64,000 nt of DNA from G963668185 sp965237445 (GCA_965237445.1 OZ250142.1:1364001-1428000), one strand, 5' to 3'. Shown: positions 18,300-28,007, counted from the first letter of the stretch. The notes: a model not told the origin generated them from the letters alone. Translations and numbers: made by a program.

Positions 18300-18830
18300 A
18301 TGGCAAACGCAGTTATCGTCGTGGACATGCTCGTCGGTTTCCTCGAGCCGGGTCACAACCTGTACTGTGGTGATGACAGCCGCCGGATCATCCCGCACGT
18401 AATCGATCTGCTGAAGCGGGAGACCTCACACGGCTCGCACGTGTTCTTTGTAGCCGACAATCACGACCCGGACGACCTGGAGTTTGAGATTTTTCCGGTC
18501 CACTGCGTAAAGGGAACCGATGAGACGCGCGTGATTGGAGAACTCGCGGGTTTCGAAGGAGATTACGTTCCAAAGAACCGGTACAGTGGCTTCTTCGGGA
18601 CAGATCTGGAGGAGCGGCTCGCTGATTTGGGACCGGAGAAGCTGATAATAGTCGGAGTATGCACAGACATCTGTGTCATGCATACTGCGGCGGACGCACG
18701 CAACCGCGACTACCCCGTGGAGATACCATTGGACTGCGTGGCTAGCTTCAATGAGGAGGCCCACCGGTACGCGCTGGACCACGCGCGCAACATCCTGGGA
18801 GTGAAGCTCACGAACCCTACTGGCCCGTAA
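18300..18830 (+). CDS. Nicotinamidase / isochorismatase family hydrolase
   Basis: A 176-residue cysteine hydrolase. The catalytic triad can be read as Asp9 (IVVDM), Lys92 (VPKNRYSGF) and Cys125 (GVCTDICVMHT). Metal ligands lie in ADNHD and FPVHC. The spacing fits nicotinamidase, which converts nicotinamide to nicotinate. The next gene, 29 bases downstream, is nicotinate phosphoribosyltransferase, so the two form an NAD salvage operon; this context makes nicotinamidase (PncA) much more likely than isochorismatase. ATG 18300 follows directly on a weak upstream region. Confidence 0.88.
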   Translation: MANAVIVVDMLVGFLEPGHNLYCGDDSRRIIPHVIDLLKRETSHGSHVFFVADNHDPDDLEFEIFPVHCVKGTDETRVIGELAGFEGDYVPKNRYSGFFGTDLEERLADLGPEKLIIVGVCTDICVMHTAADARNRDYPVEIPLDCVASFNEEAHRYALDHARNILGVKLTNPTGP

Positions 18831-18859
18831 AGCTTAGACGAGCCGGCCCTGAATACCCT

Positions 18860-19858
18860 ATGACCAACCCCGAGTTCAACATAAGGCGCGCTCTGCTCGC
18901 AGGCGACACCGCCGACGTGTACTATCAGCGGACGCTTACGATCCTCCGTAACGAAGGCGTGAACCCGGTGGTGTCGATCGAGCTTTCGGCGGTGCGGGAC
19001 GGCATTCTGTGCGGGCTATCAGAGGTAAAGGGGCTTCTATCCAGAATACTTCCCGACGTTGGCAGCGAAGTGTGGGCCCTCGAAGAAGGGGAGGAGATAG
19101 AGGCAGGAGAAGTAGCCCTGCGAATCAAGGCCCCATACGGGTCGGTAGGGCTTTACGAGACGGCCATCACCGGGATGCTCGCTTCCGGCACGGGGTGGGC
19201 CACCGCTGCGGCCGAATGCACTAAGGCTGCGCAGGAGACGCCCGTTCTCTCAACCGCGGCCCGTCACGTTCATCCAAACGTGGCTGCGGAGATCGATTAC
19301 GCATCGGTTGTAGGGGGATGCGCCTCGTGCTCGACGATTCAGGGCGCAAGGCTCGCGGGCGTTACGCCTGCCGGAAACATGCCGCACACGCTCCCATTGT
19401 TGCTCGGCGACACCATTAAAGCTGCCCAGGCCTTCGACAGACACATGCCCCATGAGGTCCCGCGAATCGTGCTCGTCGATACGTTTAGGGACGAGGCCGA
19501 AGAGTCTCTAAACGCCGCGCGGTCTCTGCGTGAAAGGCTGCGAGGCGTAAGACTCGACACACCCCGGGAAAGGGGCGGCGTAACTCCCGCACTGGTAGAG
19601 GAGGTCCGCTCCCGTTTGGACCATGCCGGCTTCAGGCACGTTGAGATCATGGTCAGCGGCGGGATGAACCCAACGCGCATTGGCGAGTTTGTCGATAGCG
19701 GGGCTCCTGTCGATCAGTTCAGCGTGGGGACGTACATTGCAGCCGCCCATCCCAACAGCTTCGGGTCGGACGTCCACGAGATTGACGGCCGGCCTGTTGC
19801 CAAGCGCGGCCGGTTGCCGGGCCTGACGCCGAGCCCGAGGCTCGACCGCGTTATGTGA
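18860..19858 (+). CDS. pncB: Nicotinate phosphoribosyltransferase
   Basis: A 332-residue enzyme that makes nicotinate mononucleotide from nicotinate and PRPP. The barrel and phosphate-binding features VLVDTFRDEAEE and IMVSGGMNPTRIGEFVDSG, and the early motif YQRTLTILRNEG, fit the short NAPRTase group (about 330-390 residues). It is coupled to the preceding nicotinamidase gene. Its last eight bases overlap convergently with the end of tilS. With nicotinamidase it recycles nicotinamide to NAD. Confidence 0.9.
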   Translation: MTNPEFNIRRALLAGDTADVYYQRTLTILRNEGVNPVVSIELSAVRDGILCGLSEVKGLLSRILPDVGSEVWALEEGEEIEAGEVALRIKAPYGSVGLYETAITGMLASGTGWATAAAECTKAAQETPVLSTAARHVHPNVAAEIDYASVVGGCASCSTIQGARLAGVTPAGNMPHTLPLLLGDTIKAAQAFDRHMPHEVPRIVLVDTFRDEAEESLNAARSLRERLRGVRLDTPRERGGVTPALVEEVRSRLDHAGFRHVEIMVSGGMNPTRIGEFVDSGAPVDQFSVGTYIAAAHPNSFGSDVHEIDGRPVAKRGRLPGLTPSPRLDRVM

Positions 19859-21281
19859 ACGCGCCCTCCGCAGGCGTACGGCGGAACTCTATCTCCAGCA
19901 CCTTCCGGGTCCCCTCTCGAACACTGGCCCAGTGCGCGATGCGGCAGCCGACCACCCAGACAATCCCATTTGGCGATACAAGGAGCGGCGTGGAGTCGCG
20001 CCGCTGTCTCGGGATCTTGGAGTCGGACAGGAAGGCCTTGATGCTCTTGCTTCCCGTCATACCTAACGGCTGAAACCTGTCGCCCGGCTCGCGGGCGCGC
20101 ACCATCAGCGGCCATCCTGCCTCTGCCATGTCCAGCCTTGCCGTCATGCCGTCCGGTCCGGCCGTCAACTGTGCCTGGTCTCGCTCGACGCATCTGGCGT
20201 CGACCGTCCACGCGCCGTTTTGCGTGCGGCCTGGCACCTGAAGCTCGAAGTTCTCAAGGCTGGGAGCAACGGGAACACTTTCCGTAGGCCCTATGGTCGC
20301 GACATCGTATCCGACCTCGAAGCGAATGCCTCCCGGAAGGTCCAGCCGGGCGCCGGCGCCTCCCACCATAAGGCGCATCATGTCATCTACGTGGTTCATC
20401 TCCATGTCCTGCAGGTCGCCCTTTACTTGAAGAACGGCCTTTCTCAGCACGCGGCGTCCCACCGCCTCGGAGATGGCGGAGAACGCCTGGCGCTGCAGCC
20501 GAACGCAGCCGTCCTCCTCGACGGCGGCACGCGACCATGCCTTCTCGGTTGCCGCTTCGAGGAAGGCTAGATCGATCGATGCCGAGTCTGACAGGCGCAG
20601 CAGCGATTCCCTGATCGCCGGGTTGTAGGTCTTCAGGGCCGGGATGAGCTCCATCCTGACCCGGTTTCGCCTGAAAACTGGCGAGAGGTTGGTCCGGTCC
20701 AGCCGGGGCTTCAACTCAAGCGCTTCGCAGTAGGCGGAGGTCTCCGCCCGTCCCAGCCCAAGCAGCGGTCTGAACAGCCTAAGCTCGGAATCCCCACGGC
20801 ACATGCTGGTCAAGGTGCGCATGCCCTGCAGCCCGGACAGGCCGGAGCCCCGGATGATGTTCATCAGTACCGTTTCCGCCTGATCGTCGGCCGTGTGCCC
20901 CAACGCGACCGCCCACGCGCCGCAGGCCTCGGCTGCACGTGCCAGGAAGTCATATCTTGCCTCGCGGGCGGCCTCTTCCGGCGATCTTCCAGCCGACTTA
21001 AACTCCGCTGCGTCCACGGACTCCACAAAGCATCGAAGGCCCAGCGACGTGAACACAGACTCGACGAACGCGGCATCTGCGGCAGACTCTTCGCCTCTCA
21101 GCCCGTGGTCCAAGTGCGCTCCCACAAGGTCAAGCCCCAGTTCATTCCGGAGCGCGTACAGCGAATAGAGCAGCGACATGGAGTCCGGCCCGCCGGAGAC
21201 TGCCGCCAGGAGACGCTTGCTCCGCACGTCTTCGCCGGCAAGCGCCGCTCGGACTGCCCTCTCGAAAGCTCGCGCGGTCAT
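19851..21281 (-). CDS. tilS: tRNA(Ile)-lysidine synthase
   Basis: A 476-residue enzyme that attaches lysine to C34 of tRNA-Ile(CAU), so that it reads AUA. The PP-loop ATPase motif AVSGGPDSMSLLYSLY lies near residue 27, then HLDHGLRGEES and GHTADDQAETVLMNIIRGSGL. The C-terminal third has the TilS substrate-binding domain with DRFQPLGMTGSKSIKAFLSD. Length and domain order are complete. It starts two bases after the stop-side of the CorC-type gene region, so it is probably transcribed with that gene (21284-22579). Confidence 0.95.
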   Translation of the reverse strand: MTARAFERAVRAALAGEDVRSKRLLAAVSGGPDSMSLLYSLYALRNELGLDLVGAHLDHGLRGEESAADAAFVESVFTSLGLRCFVESVDAAEFKSAGRSPEEAAREARYDFLARAAEACGAWAVALGHTADDQAETVLMNIIRGSGLSGLQGMRTLTSMCRGDSELRLFRPLLGLGRAETSAYCEALELKPRLDRTNLSPVFRRNRVRMELIPALKTYNPAIRESLLRLSDSASIDLAFLEAATEKAWSRAAVEEDGCVRLQRQAFSAISEAVGRRVLRKAVLQVKGDLQDMEMNHVDDMMRLMVGGAGARLDLPGGIRFEVGYDVATIGPTESVPVAPSLENFELQVPGRTQNGAWTVDARCVERDQAQLTAGPDGMTARLDMAEAGWPLMVRAREPGDRFQPLGMTGSKSIKAFLSDSKIPRQRRDSTPLLVSPNGIVWVVGCRIAHWASVREGTRKVLEIEFRRTPAEGAFT

Positions 21282-21283
21282 GG

Positions 21284-22579
21284 TCAGAGGCTTTGCTCGG
21301 TCCCTTCCTGATAGGCTGGGCTTCGCGTGATCTTGATCGTGTCGATCTTCAGGTTGTCAACGGACATCACTTCGAGGGTCAGCCCTTCGTACTCCACTTG
21401 CTCGCCCGGGCGAGGGATGTGCCCAAGCATCTCGAGCACCAGACCCGCTACCGTTTCGAAGTCGCCTACCGGCAGGTCGATCTGAAGGTCTTCCCTGAGC
21501 TGTGTGATGCTCAGACTGCCTTCGATATTGAATGTGTTCTCATCTATGGCCTCGTACTCCTCCTCCGGCCCCTGTCCCTCCTCGCCCACCGGGCCCACGA
21601 TCTGCTCCAGCAAGCGCTTGAGCGTCACCAGCCCCGCCACGCCTCCAAACTCGTCGATCACGATGGCCATCTGGTTCCCGGACTCCCTCAGTTCGTCGAA
21701 CAGCCCGTCAATTCGCTTCGTTTCGGGAACGAAGTACGTGTCCCTCACGGCCTCGGAGATCGATCCGTCGCTCGGAATAGCGTCGGTTGCAATGGCCCTC
21801 AGGACATCCTTCACAGAGACGATACCCACCACGTCGTCAGGAGACTCCTTGTAGGCGGGAAACCGGGTGTGCGGGTTGTTAGCGTACACGGTCAGGAAGT
21901 CGCGCAGCGTGGCCCCCGACTCCAGAAAGACGATCTCCGTTCGAGGCGTCATGACTTCCCGGACCTGCCGGTCTCCGAATCGGAAGACGTTTTCCAGCAT
22001 CTCCGCCTCGCCCGATTCCAGTTCGCCTTCCGCCTCGCCGATGCCGATCAGGGTCCGAAGCTCGCCCTCCGTGATCGATCTCTGCGCGTCCGCCGGGTCC
22101 GTCCCCACTCGTGCGACGCGTCCGATCCGGTGAAGCACTGCCACAAACGGGAGCAGGAGCGTCTCGATCAGCTGAAGTGGCCGGGCATACAGAAGGGCCA
22201 GCCTCTCGGCGTACACGACCGCGAAGGCCTTCGGCACTATCTCTCCCACGATCAGCAGCACGGCGGTTGCCACGCCCGTGGCGACGAGCACGCCCGTGCC
22301 CTCGCGTCCCTCACCAAAGATGGAGACCGTTGTGACAGTGACCAGTGACGCAAACGTCACGTTCACGAGGTTGTTGCCAAGCAGAATTGTGGAGAGCAGC
22401 CGCTCAGGCTCCTCGATCATTTTGGACACTCTGAGCGCCCCGCTTCTCTTGGTCTCTACCAGGTGCGCGAGGCGCGCCCTCTGTAGAGAGAGAAACGCGG
22501 CCTCCGAGCTGGAGAAGAAGCCCGAAAGAAAGACGCAAACGACGATCAGGACAATGTTCAGGGCGGGGGTATCAGGCAT
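21284..22579 (-). CDS. CNNM/CorC-type transporter-associated protein (hemolysin C-like)
   Basis: A 431-residue protein. An N-terminal DUF21/CNNM membrane domain with four hydrophobic helices (to about residue 150) includes FFSSSEAAFLSLQRARL. Two CBS domains follow (REVMTPRTEIVFLE and VVGIVSVKDVLRAI), then a C-terminal CorC_HlyC domain ending DNLKIDTIKI. Members take part in magnesium or cobalt homeostasis. The order DUF21-CBS-CBS-CorC is complete. The gene ends three bases before tilS begins, so the pair is likely co-transcribed. Confidence 0.92.
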   Translation of the reverse strand: MPDTPALNIVLIVVCVFLSGFFSSSEAAFLSLQRARLAHLVETKRSGALRVSKMIEEPERLLSTILLGNNLVNVTFASLVTVTTVSIFGEGREGTGVLVATGVATAVLLIVGEIVPKAFAVVYAERLALLYARPLQLIETLLLPFVAVLHRIGRVARVGTDPADAQRSITEGELRTLIGIGEAEGELESGEAEMLENVFRFGDRQVREVMTPRTEIVFLESGATLRDFLTVYANNPHTRFPAYKESPDDVVGIVSVKDVLRAIATDAIPSDGSISEAVRDTYFVPETKRIDGLFDELRESGNQMAIVIDEFGGVAGLVTLKRLLEQIVGPVGEEGQGPEEEYEAIDENTFNIEGSLSITQLREDLQIDLPVGDFETVAGLVLEMLGHIPRPGEQVEYEGLTLEVMSVDNLKIDTIKITRSPAYQEGTEQSL

Positions 22580-22726
22580 CAGATCGTGGCGCCTCGGCTG
22601 TGCGGCGCTGCGCCCGGCGTCGCCACTGTAAACGCTCTACCGCTTTCGCCTGTCTCGGTTTCCAATACTCTCCTCAGTTGGAGAGTATACAAAATCGGCG
22701 CTTACGGGCTACGCCGCTCGCCTCCC

Positions 22727-23278
22727 CTAGTCTTGTGCGCCGTCTGCGCAGACCTCGAGGCTGAGTCGTTCGATGGCCCGGCGAGTCACGGTTGAGCCGT
22801 ACCCTCTGCGTCGCAGATATCCCCACATGCGCCGTTTGAACGCCTCATCGGAAAGATCGGCGTTTCGCAGCGCCGCGGGGAGCCCCGCCCTGTACGCGCT
22901 CTCATCGTCGTCCATTTCGCTGACCGCCTCGTCCGCCGCTGCCCGTGCCACACCCTTGGACAGCAGCTCCATCCTGATCGCGCTTGCGCTTCGGGGCCGG
23001 CGGGAGTTGCGGGCTTCCGCCCACGCGCCGGCGAACGCCGTGTCGTCGATGAGTCCCGACTCCGTCAGTTCTCCAACGATCGCATCCACGACCAGTGTGT
23101 CGAATTCGCGGCGCAACCGCCGTCGAATCTCGACCTCGCTTCGAGCACGGTGGGCGAGGTAGCGCAGGGCGACGGCTCTTGCGCGGGAAGTCGGCTTCTT
23201 GTCGCCGGCCGGCGCGCCGTTCATGTCAGCACCGGAATCCGGGCGGCCAGCGGTTGCCATGCTCCTCGCCCGTGCCAT
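22727..23278 (-). CDS. recX: Regulatory protein RecX
   Basis: A 183-residue protein with the three-helix tandem repeats of RecX. Marks are ALRYLAHRARSEVEIRRRL, IVGELTESGLIDDTAFAGAWAEAR and MWGYLRRRGYGSTVTRRAIE. It binds along the RecA filament and limits recombinase activity. It follows recA by 36 bases on the same strand, the classical recA-recX order. An internal ATG (seventh codon) is an alternative start. Confidence 0.92.
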   Translation of the reverse strand: MARARSMATAGRPDSGADMNGAPAGDKKPTSRARAVALRYLAHRARSEVEIRRRLRREFDTLVVDAIVGELTESGLIDDTAFAGAWAEARNSRRPRSASAIRMELLSKGVARAAADEAVSEMDDDESAYRAGLPAALRNADLSDEAFKRRMWGYLRRRGYGSTVTRRAIERLSLEVCADGAQD

Positions 23279-23314
23279 CCCCCGGCCAAACGCCTGAATC
23301 CGTACCCTGGACTG

Positions 23315-24361
23315 CTACTCGCCTCCGGCTGTCTCGGCAAGTACGGGCGGAGCCTCAGGCTCGAGCGTCTTCCGGATCTGGGCCTCGATGTGTCCCGCGA
23401 CCTCCGGATGCTCCCTCAGGAACGCCTTCGAGTTCTCGCGTCCCTGTCCCAACCGCGTGTCACCGAACGAGTAGAAGGCGCCGCGCTTCGTGACTACGCC
23501 ATTATCGTCGCCAAGCTCAATCAGGTCGCCCTCGTAGCTGATCCCCTCCTTGAACATGATGTCGAACTCTGCCACACGGAAGGGCGGCGCCACCTTGTTC
23601 TTTACCACTCTGGCACGGACGCGGCTGCCCACGATCTCCTGCCCCTGCTTGATCGACTCGATGCGGCGCAGGTCGATTCTCACCGAGCTGTAGAACTTCA
23701 GCGCGCGGCCGCCTGGGGTCACTTCCGGATTGCCCCACAGCACTCCGACCTTCTCCCTCACCTGGTTTATGAACACGAAGGCAGTGTTGGACCTGCTTAT
23801 GGCGGCGGTGAGCTTCCTAAGCGCCTGCGACATCAGCCGCGCCTGCAGGCCCACATGGGAGTCCCCCATGTCGCCTTCGAGTTCGGACCGTGGGACCAGG
23901 GCTGCCACGCTGTCAATGACGACGACGTCTATCGCCCCGCTTCGCACGAGGTACTCGCTTATCTCAAGCGCCTGCTCCGCGTTGTCGGGCTGCGACACCA
24001 GCAGTTCGTTGATGTCCACACCGCACTTGGAAGCGTACCCGGGGTCCAGGGCGTGCTCGGCGTCGATGTAAGCGGCCTGACCTCCGGTCTTCTGGGCCTC
24101 GGCCATAATGTGATAGGCCAGCGTGGACTTGCCCGAAGCCTCCGTGCCGTAAATTTCGGTCACTCGCCCTTTCGGGATGCCTCCGATTCCTAGGGCCATG
24201 TCCAGTGAGAGAGACCCCGTCGAGATCTCCTCGATCTTTATCGACTGGTCGCGCTCTCCCAGCTTCATGATGGCGCCCTTGCCAAACTGCCGGTCAATCT
24301 GGCTCAGGGCAACGGTGAGAGCCTTGTCCTTGTCACTGGGCTTACTATTATTGGTGCTCAT
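23315..24361 (-). CDS. recA: Recombinase RecA
   Basis: A 348-residue strand-exchange ATPase. Walker A appears as GTEASGKST (commonly GPESSGKT in the family), Walker B as VVVIDSVAALVP, then the L1 region SELEGDMGDSHVG and L2 with FINQVREKVGVLWGNPEVTPGG. The C-terminus is acidic and short. GGAGG lies eight bases before the ATG. It heads a recA-recX unit and has a palindromic candidate operator upstream. The Walker A variation (threonine-glutamate-alanine) keeps the essential Lys-Ser/Thr. Confidence 0.98.
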   Translation of the reverse strand: MSTNNSKPSDKDKALTVALSQIDRQFGKGAIMKLGERDQSIKIEEISTGSLSLDMALGIGGIPKGRVTEIYGTEASGKSTLAYHIMAEAQKTGGQAAYIDAEHALDPGYASKCGVDINELLVSQPDNAEQALEISEYLVRSGAIDVVVIDSVAALVPRSELEGDMGDSHVGLQARLMSQALRKLTAAISRSNTAFVFINQVREKVGVLWGNPEVTPGGRALKFYSSVRIDLRRIESIKQGQEIVGSRVRARVVKNKVAPPFRVAEFDIMFKEGISYEGDLIELGDDNGVVTKRGAFYSFGDTRLGQGRENSKAFLREHPEVAGHIEAQIRKTLEPEAPPVLAETAGGE

Positions 24362-24386
24362 TGCGGCCTCCGCGGAAGCTGTTCTG

Positions 24387-24398
24387 GTACATTTGTAC
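24387..24398 (-). promoter_or_regulatory. Candidate SOS-type operator upstream of recA
   Basis: GTAC-ATTT-GTAC is a perfect interrupted palindrome 26 bases upstream of the recA start. Its size and 4-bp spacer resemble the Gram-positive LexA box GAAC-N4-GTTC, though the half-sites differ. It sits just downstream of an AT-rich stretch that could hold the promoter. Confidence 0.35.
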
Positions 24399-24523
24399 GA
24401 TTTACAGCGCGAATAGTATCATGGGTCTCGGACCTGCACAAGCGAAATCGAGAGGCTCTTCTGAAAGTTGACACCCCTCAGTCCCCGTTGCTACCTTCCG
24501 CCCATTCCCGCGTGGAGAAACTG

Positions 24524-26923
24524 ATGCCCGACGGCTCGCCGGCTGCTGTCAGAGAAGGTGCAAATACTGCACTCGGCCATCTGAAGGTGCTCGACATGGC
24601 CGGCCCCGAGGCGCAGGGTCTTGGCAGGCTCCTCGCGGACCTCGGCGCCGACGTCGTACTTATCGAGCCGCCCGGCGGCTCCCCAGGCCGGCGGCACAGC
24701 CCTCGCGCCGCTCCCGACCAGGACATCAGCCTGCACTTCCTCAACTACAACACCAACAAGCGTAGCCTGGTCCTGGATCTCGAGAGTGGAACGGGCTGCT
24801 CGGAACTGCGCGCGCTTCTTCGCGAAGCCGACGTCCTGATCGAGAGCTTCCAGCCCGGTTATCTGGATGGCATCGGCCTGGATATCCGTCGCATAGGTCG
24901 CATCAATCCCCGGCTGGTAGTCACGTCGATCACGCCATTTGGCAGTTCAGGCCCGCACCGTGGATTCCTTGGCGGAGAGCTGGTCGTACAGGCTATGGGC
25001 GGGCTGATGTTCATGCAAGGCGACCCGGACATGCCGCCCTGCTCCGTGCCGGCAGAACACTCATACCAGCTCGCATGCCACCACGCAGCCTACGCGACTC
25101 TTGCCGCCCTCGCCGAGCGCCGCCGGTCGGGCAGGGGTCAGCACATCGATGTTTCCGTCCAGGAGGTCGTGGCGCACCTGCTGTTCAACATATCGCGGTA
25201 TGCGCTCACCGGGGACATCGCCAGCCGAACCAGCAACGACCTCGCCATAGCTCCGAACAACTACTATCCCTGCCAGGACGGCCGCGTCTGCCTCTGCGTC
25301 TTCTACGATCGGCACTGGGACGTGCTGGTGGAGTGGATGGGCGACGATGCTCTCTCAGATCCTGCCTTTCGAGAGGCCGCGTTCCGAAGAGCGAATCCGG
25401 ACATCGTCGACCAGTTCGTTGCGCCGTTCGTCGAACGGTTCAAGGCCCAGGAGATGTTGGACGAGTGCGAGCGTCACCACCTCGCGGCCAGCCCTTTTAA
25501 CACGCTGCGGGACCTGGCCGATGGCCCGCACGCAAATGAGAGGGGCTTCTTCGTTGAGTCAGATCGTTCCGGCATTGGCGCCTTCAGGATGCCCGGAGCC
25601 CCGTACCGCTTCAGCCGCACGCCATGGTCGGTCCGCCGCCCGGCGCCTCAGCCAGACGATGCCAGAGTAGAGGGGCCCTCGTGCGGATGGGCCCGCTCCG
25701 ATCGGGGGGCCTCGCCACCGCCCCGGCCGCGCCGCGCCGCAATGCCGCTCGAAGGCGTTCGTGTGGTCGACTTCACCCGCGTCTGGGCAGGCCCATTGTC
25801 GTCGCGTTACCTGGCTGAGTTGGGGGCGCAGGTGGTGAAGATCGAGCACCGTGACTACGTGGACCTGGGCCGCCAGCGTGGCCTTGCCTCCGGCCCCATG
25901 TTCTCAGAGCTGAATCGCAGCAAGGAATGCATAACCGTCAACTTCCGGGATCCGGACGGCGCCGACCTCGTACGTGAGCTCGTGGCCGTGAGCGACGTTG
26001 TTGTGGACAACTTCGCCGCCGGTGTGCTCCGGCGCAGGGGCTTAGGCTACGAAGAGCTGAGGCAGGTGAAGCCGGACGTGATTGCCCTCAGCATGCCGGG
26101 GTACGGCTTCACCGGTCCATACTCCCGGTATGTGGCGTACGGTCAGAACCTCATGTCGTACTCCGGGCTTTCCTATCTCTGGGGCCATCCGGAGTCGCCA
26201 TTCGACAGCCGGCCGAAGATTCACTACACCGACTTCGTGTCCGGCGCCTCCGCGGCCACTGCCATTATGGCCGCACTGGAGTACCGTGGGGAGACCGGCC
26301 AGGGTCAGTTCATAGAGATGGACCAGTCGGAGGCGCTGGCCGCCACGCTCGGCGTTCCACTGCTCCACTACTTCATCAACGGAGAGGCTTGGGAGCCGTC
26401 GGGCAACCTGAGCCTGAACGCAGCCCCGCATGGGTGCTACCCTTGCCGAGGCGAAGACGAGTGGTGCGTGATTGAGTGCTGGGATGAGTCGCAGTGGACC
26501 GCACTGTGCGAGGCCATTGGCGACTCAGACCTCGCCGGCGATCCTCGGTTCGCCACGATTGATGCGAGGCTGGAAAATCGCGCGGCGCTGAACGAGCGCG
26601 TCGCCAAGTTCACACGCGGCCGGACTCCGTACCAGGTCATGCGCGCCCTGCAGCGGGCGGGGGTTCCCGCCGGCGTGGTGCAGTCTTCTGAGAGGATGTA
26701 CTACGACATCCACATGCGTAGCCGCGGGTTCATTGAGAAAATCGACCATGACAACCTTGGGCCGATGGAGCATCCGGGCTTGCCGGTGAAGCTGTCAGCT
26801 ACCCCGGGCCGAGTCCTGCACGGGATGAACGTCATGGCAAGTGCCAACGAGCGCATCTTCGGCGATCTGCTCGGCAACACGCCGGACCGCGTCCAGGAAC
26901 TCGCCCGCACGGGAGCGCTCTAG
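24524..26923 (+). CDS. Tandem (two-domain) CaiB/BaiF family CoA-transferase
   Basis: About 799 residues from ATG 24524, chosen because GGAG lies at good distance (a TTG at 24488 is upstream). Two complete class III CoA-transferase domains are joined. The first (about 15-390) begins LKVLDMAGPEAQGLGRLLADLGADVVLIEPP. The second (about 418-790) begins LEGVRVVDFTRVWAGPLSSRYLAELGAQVVKIE. In single-domain members the catalytic aspartate follows the GLG-type helix; the second copy looks better conserved (KIEHRDYVD). It moves CoA between carboxylic acids. The SDR gene 30 bases downstream suggests a shared catabolic route. Confidence 0.88.
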   Translation: MPDGSPAAVREGANTALGHLKVLDMAGPEAQGLGRLLADLGADVVLIEPPGGSPGRRHSPRAAPDQDISLHFLNYNTNKRSLVLDLESGTGCSELRALLREADVLIESFQPGYLDGIGLDIRRIGRINPRLVVTSITPFGSSGPHRGFLGGELVVQAMGGLMFMQGDPDMPPCSVPAEHSYQLACHHAAYATLAALAERRRSGRGQHIDVSVQEVVAHLLFNISRYALTGDIASRTSNDLAIAPNNYYPCQDGRVCLCVFYDRHWDVLVEWMGDDALSDPAFREAAFRRANPDIVDQFVAPFVERFKAQEMLDECERHHLAASPFNTLRDLADGPHANERGFFVESDRSGIGAFRMPGAPYRFSRTPWSVRRPAPQPDDARVEGPSCGWARSDRGASPPPRPRRAAMPLEGVRVVDFTRVWAGPLSSRYLAELGAQVVKIEHRDYVDLGRQRGLASGPMFSELNRSKECITVNFRDPDGADLVRELVAVSDVVVDNFAAGVLRRRGLGYEELRQVKPDVIALSMPGYGFTGPYSRYVAYGQNLMSYSGLSYLWGHPESPFDSRPKIHYTDFVSGASAATAIMAALEYRGETGQGQFIEMDQSEALAATLGVPLLHYFINGEAWEPSGNLSLNAAPHGCYPCRGEDEWCVIECWDESQWTALCEAIGDSDLAGDPRFATIDARLENRAALNERVAKFTRGRTPYQVMRALQRAGVPAGVVQSSERMYYDIHMRSRGFIEKIDHDNLGPMEHPGLPVKLSATPGRVLHGMNVMASANERIFGDLLGNTPDRVQELARTGAL

Positions 26924-26953
26924 CTAGGCGGCCAGCCCCCCAGGGAGAAGAAA

Positions 26954-27787
26954 ATGCTCGAAGAATTTAGCCTTGAAGGCAAACGCGCGCTTATCACCGG
27001 CGGTAGCACCGGCCTCGGCCGCGCCATGGGCTTGGTGTTCGCGGAGGCCGGTGCCGATGTGGCCCTCGCCGCCCGCACCGCCGCGAACCTGGATGTCGCC
27101 GCAGAGGAGGTCCGCGCGCACGGCCGCAAGGTTGTGACGATCCCCACCGACGTCTCGGACCGAGCGGCTGTCGACGTCATGGTTGCCACCGCAACGGCAG
27201 AGCTGGGCGGCGTGGACATCCTCGTCAACAACGCGGGCACGGGCAGCGGAGGCCCGGTCTCCGCACTCCCGGAGGCTCCCGGCCCCGAGCTCAGCGGCGG
27301 CTACAACAATCCGAGGAACATCTCCGACTCTCTCTCGGACGATGCTTGGGATAGCACGTTTCGGACCAACCTCAGCGGCCCCTTCTTCGCCTGCCGCGCG
27401 GTCGGACATCAGATGCTGGAGCGCCGGTACGGAAAGATCATCAACATCGCCTCGACCAACGCCGTCATGGCGTACCCTTACGGGGCGCCTTACCAGACCA
27501 GCAAGGCAGGCCTCAAGATGTTCACCAAGGTGCTGGCCATGGAGTGGGCGGCTTTTAACATCACCGTGAATGCCATCCTGCCCGGATGGTTCGTAACCGA
27601 GATGACTCGCTCTGGTTTCGACAACCCGGAAGTACACCGCCATCGCGTGGAGGGCCTGCCGATGAAGCGCCTTACCGGCAACCGGGACCTCGGCCTGTTG
27701 GCGCTCTACCTCGCCTCTCCCGCCTCCGACTGGATGACCGGCCAGGCCATCGCCCTGGACGGCGGCGAGACCGCCCTTTACAACTGA
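26954..27787 (+). CDS. Short-chain dehydrogenase/reductase
   Basis: A 277-residue classical SDR using NAD(P). The cofactor motif TGGSTGLGRAMG is near residue 16, the structural NNAGTG near residue 90, and the catalytic tetrad includes Ser in IASTN and Tyr/Lys in YQTSKAG. A strong ribosome binding site (AGGGAGAAG) precedes the ATG. An insertion of about 20 residues after the NNAG motif is slightly longer than usual. It follows the CoA-transferase by 30 bases and probably oxidises a hydroxyl intermediate of the same pathway. Confidence 0.92.
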   Translation: MLEEFSLEGKRALITGGSTGLGRAMGLVFAEAGADVALAARTAANLDVAAEEVRAHGRKVVTIPTDVSDRAAVDVMVATATAELGGVDILVNNAGTGSGGPVSALPEAPGPELSGGYNNPRNISDSLSDDAWDSTFRTNLSGPFFACRAVGHQMLERRYGKIINIASTNAVMAYPYGAPYQTSKAGLKMFTKVLAMEWAAFNITVNAILPGWFVTEMTRSGFDNPEVHRHRVEGLPMKRLTGNRDLGLLALYLASPASDWMTGQAIALDGGETALYN

Positions 27788-28007
27788 CCGGCCAGCCCTA
27801 CTTCTGTGTTCGTGGTCTTGGCACGGCTTGGCCATCAATAGCCTTCACCTAGCCCCTCCCGCAGTCTGCTGGGGAAGATTGAGATGGGGTTCGACGCCGC
27901 ACAACACAGTCACGCCAAGAAAACCGCAACGCAATAGTAGAGCGTTGCCAGTACGCTCCAACATCACAATCGCACCCATGACTCTCATGTAGCGGAATAG
28001 ACTCACC

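Noticed and set aside
21293..22348. 351-codon frame on the plus strand opposite the CorC-type gene
   Set aside because: The minus-strand protein has CNNM, CBS and CorC domains. The plus-strand translation has no domain and is rich in His/Arg as expected from antisense.
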